From Bacteroides sp. (GTDB taxonomy: Bacteria; Bacteroidota; Bacteroidia; Bacteroidales; Bacteroidaceae), in assembly GCA_019416685.1 (NCBI GenBank), contig DXWV01000037.1, positions 68,806 to 132,805 of the forward strand: a stretch of 64,000 nucleotides of DNA. Direction: 5' to 3'. The translations under genes were made by a program, and so were the position numbers. The notes under the pieces were generated by a model that saw only the letters and a list, made by a program, of their open reading frames with translations, was not told the DNA's origin and made no database searches. Shown piece by piece: positions 56,634 through 64,000 of the stretch. Positions within the stretch are counted from its first letter, which is position 1. Every line of letters starts with the position of its first letter.

Positions 56634-59600
56634 AGGATTTAGGGAACTGGGCATTGAATAATAAGAAGCTGGTTAATATTCTTATTGTCTTTTTTATCAT
56701 AGGCGGGGTATTCGCTTATGATGGTATGAGTAAACTTGAAGACCCCGAAATTAAAGTAAAACAAGCAACTGTTGTTACGCTCTATCCGGGCGCTTCTGCA
56801 CATCAGGTTGAACTTGAAGTTTCCGATATTCTGGAAAAAAGTATCCGTTCCATGAACAATGTGGGCGATATTACCAGTCGTTCGCAGAATGATGTATCGG
56901 CAATCAATGTTGAACTGGCGACAACTGTACCTGACGAAAAAGTAGAAGAATGTTGGAACCTGTTACGGCGAAAAGTGACCGATGTACAGGAAAGTTTGCC
57001 CGAAGGTGTCTCTACTTCAATCGTAATGGATGATTTTGGAGATGTTTACGGGATTGTATATGCATTGACCTTTGACGGATATACCTATAAAGAAGCTGAA
57101 AAATATGCTGACCTAATAAAAAAAGAGGCGTTAAAGATAAAGGGCATATCAAAAATCGAAATTTACGGAAAACAAAATGAATGTATAAACATTGAACTCT
57201 ATGAGGACAGGATGGCAAATATGGGGATACACCCTGCCGAAGTAATTTCTACTCTTAACGGGCAAAACGCAACGATATATTCAGGCTATTATGAAACCGG
57301 AGATGTACGTATGCGTGTTTCGGTAAATGATAAATATAGAACAGTTGAAGATATAGGCTCTCTTATATTACAGGGACATGAGAATGATCAATTACGATTA
57401 CGGGATATCGCACGCATAACCGAAGATTATGAAGTACCTGTACGCAACGAACTCCGGTATGACCAGAAACAGGCTTTGGGTATTTCCATATCAGCAAAAG
57501 CCGGAACAGATATTACAAAAGTTGGTAAAGAGGTCGAAACCCTGATAGATAATTTAGAGCAGGAACGTTTACCCGCCGGAATGGAAACCAATAAAGTCTT
57601 TTTTCAACCGGACAGGGTTAATTCTGCGTTGTATACTTTTCTAAAAAGCTTGGTTGAGGCAATCATCATTGTCATTGTATTACTGATATTCACGATGGGT
57701 TTCCGCAGTGCTTTTATTCTGGGAGTAAACCTGATAATCGTAGTTCTCGGTTCGTTGTTGATATTAAATTTTTTGGATGGCGCTTTGCAGCGTGTTTCTT
57801 TGGCTGCATTTGTATTAGCTTTGGGGATGTTGGTCGATAATGCAATTGTGGTGCTTGATGGTATTCAGGTTGATTTACAACGGGGTATCTCACGAAGGGA
57901 AGCACTCACAGCAATGGGACGTAAGACCGCTATGCCATTACTGGGGGCTACAGTAATTGGTATTCTTGCATTTTTTCCGATATTCCTGTCGCCTGACGAT
58001 ACCGGAATTTATGTCCGTGACTTATTTGTGGTATTGGCTGTTTCTCTTTTATTGAGTTGGGTACTGGCTGTCGCTTTAATACCTGTACAAGCTGATAGTT
58101 TGTTGAAGCTTAAAGAAAATACGTCCCCAAAAGAATCTTATAATAATATATTTTACAGAAAATTACGTGAAATATTGAGTTGGGTTTTGTCTCATCGTAT
58201 TATCACAGTAAGCGTTGCAAGTGTGCTTGTGGTTATAAGTTTATTCTGTTTCCGGTTTATGCCGCAAGGTTTCTTTCCCGATATGGAATATAACCAGTTA
58301 TACATTGAATATAAACTGCCCGAAGGGTTGAATAGTACACGAGTAAGAAAAGATATGGAGAGTATAGAACACTATCTTCTCCAAAGAGATGAAATAACCC
58401 ATGTAACCACTTCTATTGGAGGGACACCAAGTCGCTATAATCTGGTCAGGGGCGTTGCCGATCCGTCCTTGTCCTATGGAGAACTGATTGTGGATTATAC
58501 AACACCCGATGCTCTGATTACTTCTATGAATGAGATTGATGATTACCTGAAAGAAAATTATCCACAGGCTAAAGTTCAAATGAAACGATATAACCTAATG
58601 GGACAAGCCTATCCCATTGAGGTAGAGTTTAGGGGTTCTGATCCTGCCGTTCTTCGGAATTTGACAAAACAAGCTCAGGATATTATGAAAGCGAATTCTG
58701 ATGTAGGGTTGATAACATCCGATTGGGAAGCAAAGACTCCGGTATTAATGGTAGATTATAATCAACCCATAGCCCGAAATATAGGATTAAGTCGTCAGGA
58801 TGTAGGTCTATCAATTATGAGTGCGACAGATGGAATCCCGACAGGTATATTTTATGAAGGGACTAAAAGTAAATCAATTCTTATAAAATGTGTGGATAAG
58901 AACGGTAATCCAATTGAATCTCTTGAACATACACCCGTTTTTAGCATGATGCCTTCATTGAGTGGAATTGATCAAAAAACTCTTGAAGGATTAATGACTG
59001 GAAGTGTTTCTGAAGAAGATGTAATAGGCTCTACGCTACAAACTGTACCGCTAAGCCAAGCTTCTAACGGAATAAATCTGCTTTGGGAAGAACCTTTAGT
59101 AATAAGGCGGGATGGAGAACGTGCTATGCGTGCCCAGTGCAATGTAATGCCGGGAAAAGGGGTGGAGAATGTACGTGAAGTTCTTGCTGCTCAAATAGAG
59201 AATATCAATCTACCGGAGGGCTATACAATGAAATGGGAAGGGGAATTAAGCGCAAGTGGGGAATCGATGGACTACCTGCTAAGATATTACCCTTTGGCAA
59301 TAGCATTGATGATTATTATATTGATAATGCTTTTCAAGGATTATAAGAAACCGCTTATTATCATACTATGTCTTCCCTTGATGTTTATTGGAATTGTACC
59401 AAGTATAATAATGACAGGGAAAACCTTCGGATTTGTTGCCATTGTAGCCACTTTGGGATTGATGGGACTGATAATTAGGAACGGGATTATTCTAATGGAT
59501 GAAATTGTATTGCAAATATCAGAGGGTGTTGAACCAGTTAAGGCTATGTTGGATAGTTCAGCAAGCCGTTTACGTCCAATAATGCTAACCACGTTTGCTA

Positions 59601-59749
59601 CCGTTTTAGGCATGATTCCTTTGTTAGGAGATGCACTCTTCGGTTCCGCAGCGGTCGTTATTATGGGTGGTTTACTAATCGGAACACTTGTAATTCTCCT
59701 CTTTTTACCTGCACTATTTGCGTTATTCTTCAAAATAAAAATAAAATAA
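56630..59749 (+). CDS. RND-family efflux permease
   Basis: A 1039-residue inner-membrane proton antiporter with the RND two-fold layout of 12 spans and large periplasmic loops. TM4 carries ALGMLVDNAIVVLDGIQVDL, with the proton-relay Asp pair, and the second half has GLMGLIIRNGIILMDE. The start KDLGNWALNNKKLVNILIVF is typical of the pump family. Cargo spectrum is unknown; drugs, bile salts or metals are possible. It is followed after 2 bases by the channel gene. Confidence 0.95.
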   Translation: MKDLGNWALNNKKLVNILIVFFIIGGVFAYDGMSKLEDPEIKVKQATVVTLYPGASAHQVELEVSDILEKSIRSMNNVGDITSRSQNDVSAINVELATTVPDEKVEECWNLLRRKVTDVQESLPEGVSTSIVMDDFGDVYGIVYALTFDGYTYKEAEKYADLIKKEALKIKGISKIEIYGKQNECINIELYEDRMANMGIHPAEVISTLNGQNATIYSGYYETGDVRMRVSVNDKYRTVEDIGSLILQGHENDQLRLRDIARITEDYEVPVRNELRYDQKQALGISISAKAGTDITKVGKEVETLIDNLEQERLPAGMETNKVFFQPDRVNSALYTFLKSLVEAIIIVIVLLIFTMGFRSAFILGVNLIIVVLGSLLILNFLDGALQRVSLAAFVLALGMLVDNAIVVLDGIQVDLQRGISRREALTAMGRKTAMPLLGATVIGILAFFPIFLSPDDTGIYVRDLFVVLAVSLLLSWVLAVALIPVQADSLLKLKENTSPKESYNNIFYRKLREILSWVLSHRIITVSVASVLVVISLFCFRFMPQGFFPDMEYNQLYIEYKLPEGLNSTRVRKDMESIEHYLLQRDEITHVTTSIGGTPSRYNLVRGVADPSLSYGELIVDYTTPDALITSMNEIDDYLKENYPQAKVQMKRYNLMGQAYPIEVEFRGSDPAVLRNLTKQAQDIMKANSDVGLITSDWEAKTPVLMVDYNQPIARNIGLSRQDVGLSIMSATDGIPTGIFYEGTKSKSILIKCVDKNGNPIESLEHTPVFSMMPSLSGIDQKTLEGLMTGSVSEEDVIGSTLQTVPLSQASNGINLLWEEPLVIRRDGERAMRAQCNVMPGKGVENVREVLAAQIENINLPEGYTMKWEGELSASGESMDYLLRYYPLAIALMIIILIMLFKDYKKPLIIILCLPLMFIGIVPSIIMTGKTFGFVAIVATLGLMGLIIRNGIILMDEIVLQISEGVEPVKAMLDSSASRLRPIMLTTFATVLGMIPLLGDALFGSAAVVIMGGLLIGTLVILLFLPALFALFFKIKIK

Positions 59750-59751
59750 CC

Positions 59752-61047
59752 ATGAATAAAATAATTAAAACATCATTGATACTGTTCTGTCTATTGTTTT
59801 CCATAGCTGTATTTGGGCAGGAACTTACAATCGAACAATGCCGTGCAATGGCATTGGAAAATAACAAACGGATAGCTATTGCACAACAAGATAAAGAAAG
59901 AGCCGATCTGATAGCTGATGTTACCAAAACTAACTTTTTACCAAAGGTTTCAGCCGAAGGACTTGCTTATTATGACAATGCTAAAAGCGATATAAAACTG
60001 GGGCTGGGGGAACTTGGCGATTTGGATATGAAGTTGCGAACAAGCAATTCTTATGTTGGTCAAATTACGGTAGAACAACCTATATATATGGGTGGGAAAA
60101 TCACATCTGCCAGTAAAATGTCAAAAGTTGGAAGTGAAATTGCCGAATTAAGTAAACAACTGACAGAGGATGAGGTTATTTTAGAAACAGATAAGGCATA
60201 CTGGTTGTGTATCCAAGCCCTCGAAATGCGTAAAGCGGCATTAAGTTATAAAGAAACGATTGATGAATTTTATCGGGTAGTTCAAAATGCTGTCGATGCC
60301 GGCATGAAGTCTAAAAATGATGCAATGAAAGTACAGGTACAGAAGAATCAGGCAGAATTACAGCTTAACCGGGCAGAAAATGGTATTCGGATATCACAGA
60401 TGAATTTATGCGATATAATCGGTTTACCTCTTGATTCCAATGTTAGTTTTTCTGAAACATTCAGAGATAATCATTTTGTCCTTAACCCCAATGCAACAGT
60501 TTCCGCCCGACCCGAATATGCCATACTTACAAAGCAGATCGAATTAAAGAAGCACGAAAAACAATTTGTAAAAAGCGATTTTCTGCCACAGATAGGCTTT
60601 ACAGGCTCTTATGGATATATTCACGGGCCAAAACTGGGTAATGATCCATTATTTAATAAGGGGAGTTTTTCTGCCGTTTTTTCTGTCAAAGTTCCTTTGT
60701 TTAACTGGGGAGAAGGCACAAAAAAGGTAAGAGCAGCGGAACGGGAAATGACAATAGCGCAATTACAGAGGGATGATTTAAGCCGGAAAATGGATTTAGA
60801 ACTTCAACAGACAATTAATTCCTACAACGAGGCTATTCTGGAAGTCAAATTGACGTGGCAAGCACTTGAACAGAGTGAAGAAAATCTGAAAATGAGCAGG
60901 GATCACTATGATGTAGGTATGGAAGCTATATCGGATTATTTGGAGTCGCAAACCATCCGGCAGAACGCTCAAACAGAATATATTGTCGCAAAGACAAAAC
61001 TTGAAGTATGTAAGTCGGAATATTTGAAAGCAATTGGGGAAATTTGA
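59752..61047 (+). CDS. TolC-family outer-membrane channel
   Basis: A 431-residue exported protein with a signal peptide (CLLFSIAVFGQ) and two TolC-type halves (ELTIEQCRAMALENNKRIAI in the first, a long helical hairpin from 320-400). It completes the tripartite pump with the two genes before it, which it follows by 2 bases. The C-terminal end is helical. Confidence 0.93.
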   Translation: MNKIIKTSLILFCLLFSIAVFGQELTIEQCRAMALENNKRIAIAQQDKERADLIADVTKTNFLPKVSAEGLAYYDNAKSDIKLGLGELGDLDMKLRTSNSYVGQITVEQPIYMGGKITSASKMSKVGSEIAELSKQLTEDEVILETDKAYWLCIQALEMRKAALSYKETIDEFYRVVQNAVDAGMKSKNDAMKVQVQKNQAELQLNRAENGIRISQMNLCDIIGLPLDSNVSFSETFRDNHFVLNPNATVSARPEYAILTKQIELKKHEKQFVKSDFLPQIGFTGSYGYIHGPKLGNDPLFNKGSFSAVFSVKVPLFNWGEGTKKVRAAEREMTIAQLQRDDLSRKMDLELQQTINSYNEAILEVKLTWQALEQSEENLKMSRDHYDVGMEAISDYLESQTIRQNAQTEYIVAKTKLEVCKSEYLKAIGEI

Positions 61048-61099
61048 AATAAAAAATCATATCGTAGTTTTAAGATTATTAATTCTAAAAATCCAAGAA

Positions 61100-61429
61100 A
61101 TGCATTATATATATTTAGCGTTAGCTATTATATTTGAGGTAGTAGGCTCAAGTTTTATAAAAGTATCCGATGGTTTTACGAAAATATTGCCGACCGTAAT
61201 TATAGCTGTCGCATACCTTATATGCTTCTTTTTCCTGTCGCTTTCTTTGAGAGGATTTTCGCTTGGTACTGCTTATGCCATTTGGGCAGGAGCAGGTATT
61301 GTTCTAACCACTTTAGTCTCTGTTTTTATATTCAAACAATCTATTGATATTCCTGCCATTTCCGGAATTGTATTGATTGTAGCCGGAGTACTCGTAATAA
61401 ATTTCCTTTCTAAAACCGCAACACATTAA
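61100..61429 (+). CDS. Small multidrug resistance (SMR) transporter
   Basis: A 109-residue protein with four membrane spans. The start is MHYIYLALAIIFEVVGSSFI, with the conserved proton/substrate Glu at 13. TAYAIWAGAGIVLTTLVSVF is the usual third-helix pattern (GTAYAIWxGxG). It exports quaternary cations or related compounds. It lies 53 bases after the channel gene and is probably co-transcribed. The ATG at 61100 is chosen as the family start. Confidence 0.93.
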   Translation: MHYIYLALAIIFEVVGSSFIKVSDGFTKILPTVIIAVAYLICFFFLSLSLRGFSLGTAYAIWAGAGIVLTTLVSVFIFKQSIDIPAISGIVLIVAGVLVINFLSKTATH

Positions 61430-61521
61430 AATCAATAATAATGAAAGTCAGTATTGTGTTATTTATCGCATTATGGAGACTGTATGAACCCATAAAATAT
61501 TAAGAACTTAAATTTACAATC

Positions 61522-62403
61522 ATGATAAATTTTGTCGAAAAATTACAGAAAGAAATCCGGCAGAAGATACAACAAATCGAGGCCGAAGATAAAAATATTC
61601 TGAAAAAATCTCTCGATGCTTCCCACGTCTTGGGAAATGCTTTTGATAGGTTGAAGGAATTTATCATAACATACCAGTTTCAGGACGATGATGAAGAAAT
61701 ACTATTTTTCAAAGAGGTAAAGCCGAAAATATTCTGCCACTTGATCTATTACCGGAAAGTATATAATACCGAAATGCACCGTCCGGTCGCTAGTGTAGAA
61801 GCGCAAAAAGAATATCTAAAAAAGAAATTGGATGTCATTCAGGATTTCAATGACAAAATACTGGACTTTTACAGGTATTACCGTTCCGGGGCGACCTATC
61901 TCGATGCAGCTTATTTCGTTCGCGGGCAGCCCGACACGGAACAATACCTCGAAACTTTCTATTACGAACGTGATCCGCAGTTTTCAACTAATGCGGATTT
62001 CAAAGTTGCCAAGATTATAGCAAATGATATGTTGCAGGCATATCTTCTTTCGGAGTTGGAAGCACTGGATATCTATACGCAGAAGTCCAGCAATACATCT
62101 TTCCCGAAAGTAAAGCTAACCTGGACAGGAAGTAAAACCGACCTCATTGAACTAATCTACGCATTAGATACCGAAGGTTGCTTCAACAATGGAAAAGTAC
62201 CCTTGATACAGATTGCAGCCTATTTCGAGAGTATATTCAATATAGACCTCGGCAACAATATCGCCCGGAATTTCTATGATATGCGTATCCGCAACCAACC
62301 CACGCCATTCCTTGACCGTCTGCGGGAAGAAATACGCAAACGGATGGATAACATCAAGCCGAGCGGAAAAGATAAGAATAAAGGCAAGGACAAGAAAGAA
62401 TAA
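61522..62403 (+). CDS. rteC: RteC-domain regulator, intact copy 2
   Basis: A 293-residue protein that matches RteC of conjugative transposon regulators: INFVEKLQKEIRQKIQQIEA, then AYFVRGQPDTEQYLETFYYE and KLTWTGSKTDLIELIYALDT. The C-terminal part holds a winged-helix-like region and a Lys-rich tail. RteC-type proteins turn on excision and transfer genes. Its relative at 33615 is broken by a stop, so this is the functional copy. A 20-codon open frame (61441) lies just upstream and may be a leader peptide; evidence is weak. Confidence 0.87.
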   Translation: MINFVEKLQKEIRQKIQQIEAEDKNILKKSLDASHVLGNAFDRLKEFIITYQFQDDDEEILFFKEVKPKIFCHLIYYRKVYNTEMHRPVASVEAQKEYLKKKLDVIQDFNDKILDFYRYYRSGATYLDAAYFVRGQPDTEQYLETFYYERDPQFSTNADFKVAKIIANDMLQAYLLSELEALDIYTQKSSNTSFPKVKLTWTGSKTDLIELIYALDTEGCFNNGKVPLIQIAAYFESIFNIDLGNNIARNFYDMRIRNQPTPFLDRLREEIRKRMDNIKPSGKDKNKGKDKKE

Positions 62404-62427
62404 CAACAAGCTAAAAAACGTAAGGAT

Positions 62428-62979
62428 ATGAAAAGAATTATTTTATTATCATTAGCTTCCCTTTTGTTCTCCTGTGGAGGGACAACAGGAAAATATGAAA
62501 AAGTAATTGCCGATTTCGTTCAAACCGATAGCAGAGGTACGAAATTGGATGCAAATTTCAAAGCGGAAAAACTGGAAGAAGTACGCCGTGTAACCATTGC
62601 TGACAGCATTAAAATAATCACGGACAATTTTGATACCGAAAGGAACAAGCAGATAACTTCGTTAAAAAAAACACTCAGCATATTTACTGAAAACATTGAA
62701 AAAGCGAAATCCGCCAGCAGACCGTCTCAAACGATGATAGACTCTTATCAGTCCAGCATCGACAAAACAAATGAGCGGATTGATGTACTTAGAGGAAGTG
62801 CCCCGAAAGAACTCACAAAGTACAAAAACAGAGATGCAAGCGATATTTTGACAATTGTTGTTCGTTGTACTTATTCCGTCGATGAGCCGATAACGAATAA
62901 GAGGGTAACAGAGACATTCGACTTCTTCCTTTCTCCGGACGGAACAAAATGTTATTCCAAGAAAAGGGTAAAGGAGTAA
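62428..62979 (+). CDS. Lipoprotein, paralogue 2 of the rteC-linked pair
   Basis: A 183-residue lipoprotein (SLASLLFSCGG, Cys near 15) aligned along its length with the product of the 34543 gene: YEKVIADFVQTD, KTLSIFTENIEKAKSASRPS and FDFFLSPDGTKCYSKKRVKE. It follows the intact rteC by 24 bases, the same order as in the other copy. Function unknown; the pairing suggests a module that moves as a unit. Confidence 0.82.
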   Translation: MKRIILLSLASLLFSCGGTTGKYEKVIADFVQTDSRGTKLDANFKAEKLEEVRRVTIADSIKIITDNFDTERNKQITSLKKTLSIFTENIEKAKSASRPSQTMIDSYQSSIDKTNERIDVLRGSAPKELTKYKNRDASDILTIVVRCTYSVDEPITNKRVTETFDFFLSPDGTKCYSKKRVKE

Positions 62980-62994
62980 TTTTTCACGATGCCT

Positions 62995-63037
62995 ATAAAC
63001 ACAAAAGGCTTTCAATGGGAAAGCCTTTTGTGTTTAT
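62995..63037. terminator. 19-bp terminator after lipoprotein copy 2
   Basis: ATAAACACAAAAGGCTTTC and GAAAGCCTTTTGTGTTTAT are perfect complements (19 bp) around AATGG. It ends the plus-strand regulator operon and can also stop transcription from the right. Confidence 0.95.
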
Positions 63038-63245
63038 TTATAGCTGGAAGAACTATTTCAATCCTTTGCAAATTAAAATATAAAACTTATATTTGCAAAT
63101 AGATAACAGAGTTATTTGAAAGCATGAAAAACTAAGTGTATCTAAGCACTTTATACTTACTTATCTACTGCCCGTTTCATGCGAGAGTCTTCAAAAACTA
63201 CTGATAGTCAATTTAATATCTTCAGACTACCACAAATATAATAAA

Positions 63246-63274
63246 AATCCCCGATCCATTAAGAACCGGGGAGT
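63246..63274 (-). terminator. Terminator of the amidase/DUF6808 genes
   Basis: On the minus strand TCCCCG and CGGGGA form a stem around a 13-base loop, followed by T5. A second small hairpin (ACTTGT/ACAAGT, 63278-63293) lies next to it. The stretch 63038-63316 holds no gene; it contains repeated TTTGCAAAT elements at 63065 and 63091. Confidence 0.75.
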
Positions 63275-63316
63275 GCCACTTGTCGCTACAAGTAAGCTTC
63301 TACACATATATAACAA

Positions 63317-63769
63317 TTACCACATAAATAAGTTATAACTAATACCTGCACCGATATACCAGCCATACGGATAACCGTATCCAGCCTGTAATCCAATCCC
63401 CCAGCGTTTTTTCTTCGGTATAATAGAATGATAAATATCATTTGTTACCGTCTGATACACAGTTCTCGGAAATACCTGCATACTATCCAGTCTCGGACGA
63501 TAACCGGACACCCATACCCGATAAAGACTATCCTCATAATATGCTTGTTCACGATGAATCACAGTATCACCTACATGCATCGTATCTGTCAACCTAATGA
63601 TTAATAGAGGCACCATAGGGGAAGGAATCAATAATGTATCAACCTTGACAATCGTCTTTATCTTTGTCTCGGTCTTGATTTCTGCAGGCAAAGACTTGAG
63701 TGGACGGAACCAAGCTGTCACACAAACAATTAATAATAGAATTACAAATATCCACGGAAGTACTTTCAT
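63317..63769 (-). CDS. DUF6808-type membrane-anchored protein
   Basis: A 150-residue protein with an N-terminal anchor (VLPWIFVILLLIVCVTAWF), a polar stalk with VDTLLIPSP, and a C-terminal part ending in WGIGLQAGYGYPYGWYIGAG, rich in Gly/Tyr like an outer-membrane strand. It resembles DUF6808-type proteins that occur downstream of amidases in Bacteroidales and phages. Its start overlaps the amidase stop by 4 bp (ATGA). A spanin-like role is conceivable but not shown. Confidence 0.6.
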   Translation of the reverse strand: MKVLPWIFVILLLIVCVTAWFRPLKSLPAEIKTETKIKTIVKVDTLLIPSPMVPLLIIRLTDTMHVGDTVIHREQAYYEDSLYRVWVSGYRPRLDSMQVFPRTVYQTVTNDIYHSIIPKKKRWGIGLQAGYGYPYGWYIGAGISYNLFMW

Positions 63770-64000
63770 GGCTTCACTATTGTATTACGCAGAAAATTAC
63801 TAAACTCACTACGTACATCGAAACACGGGCAAGCTTTGATATACTCTGCCGGTTCTACCTCACCATTTCCATTAAGATCGGGAGATGTATCCCGGTGGCC
63901 CAATAACTCTACAATATCATACTCCTTGCATAGTTTCGCTACCAGATCACGAAGGGCGTTCTTTTGTGCTTCGGTCCTTGTATCAGCAGGCTTTCCGTTT
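63766..64000 (-). CDS. N-acetylmuramoyl-L-alanine amidase, C-terminal part (cut by window edge)
   Basis: The last 78 codons read ELLGHRDTSPDLNGNGEVEP, then AEYIKACPCFDVRSEF. HRDxSPDxNGNG with the CPCFDV end is a common mark of Bacteroidales and phage amidases (amidase_2 family). The start lies right of the window. It cleaves the amide bond between sugar and peptide in the wall. Together with the DUF6808-like gene it forms a unit on the minus strand, next to the right end of the element. Confidence 0.85.
   Translation of the reverse strand, partial: NGKPADTRTEAQKNALRDLVAKLCKEYDIVELLGHRDTSPDLNGNGEVEPAEYIKACPCFDVRSEFSNFLRNTIVKP

Noticed and set aside
61441..61503. 20-codon open frame before the intact rteC as a leader peptide
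   Set aside because: The other rteC copy has no clearly matching frame, so conservation is lacking. Mentioned only as weak evidence.
1..64000. tRNA, rRNA or integrase genes
   Set aside because: None could be seen on either strand; by-eye reading could miss a tRNA, but no cloverleaf was evident at the likely element edges.

Overview
The window looks like part of a large integrative conjugative element (ICE, conjugative transposon) of a Bacteroidales bacterium (Bacteroides/Parabacteroides type). Support: a full Bacteroides-style traD to traQ set, DUF3408, DUF3876 and DUF1896 proteins, RteC-domain proteins, MobA/MobB/MobC-type mobilization genes, and several Bacteroidota promoters (TTTG, about 19-20 bp, TAnnTTTG). 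No rRNA, tRNA or CRISPR array was seen. No integrase lies in the window, so the ICE must end outside it or carry its recombinase beyond the edges.

Layout. 1-4.4 kb, minus strand: an arsenic operon (arsR, arsN acetyltransferase, ACR3 efflux pump, CDF-type cation transporter, ArsF/ArsG thiol-redox and export proteins, small thioredoxin, start of a permease), with three clear copies of a 16-bp ArsR-type operator. 4.4-5.8 kb: an IS110-family element abutting the arsR promoter, with a candidate bridge-RNA region. 5.9-8.0 kb: a convergent pair, a trypsin-like peptidase and a CxxC/SHIVPHF zinc protein of unknown role. 8.0-24.6 kb, minus strand: the conjugation operon from parA through traD-traO, a DUF3872 lipoprotein, an M23 endopeptidase, a PH-domain protein and unknown genes. 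24.6-25.3 kb: a gene-free divergent region with tandem 33-bp repeats and inverted repeats, the best oriT/parS candidate. 25.3-26.9 kb: relaxosome protein and relaxase.

The relaxase and the coupling protein (39.2-41.2 kb) are separated by about 12 kb of cargo: an AraC regulator with a redox/metabolic cassette (SDR, saccharopine-dehydrogenase-like protein, MBL hydrolase, ferredoxin-type aldo/keto reductase, DUF1893 and ECF S-component proteins), a broken rteC with a lipoprotein gene, and a three-gene ABC-3C conflict system with its own promoter. A Panacea-antitoxin module follows, whose partner (toxin) gene is frameshifted by a short tandem duplication. 43-53.4 kb carries ICE processing genes (DUF3945 protein, topoisomerase III, DUF1896 protein, a 2049-aa methylase-helicase). 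Two Xis-like HTH proteins, an AraC-controlled RND efflux operon, an SMR transporter and a second, intact rteC plus lipoprotein pair follow. The right edge holds a DUF6808-type protein and the end of an N-acetylmuramoyl-L-alanine amidase on the minus strand.

Together the core genes form a type IV secretion machine, DNA processing set and regulators. The cargo gives arsenic resistance, drug efflux, probable redox detoxification and probable anti-invader defence. All family assignments are from reading translations and motifs; no database search was run.
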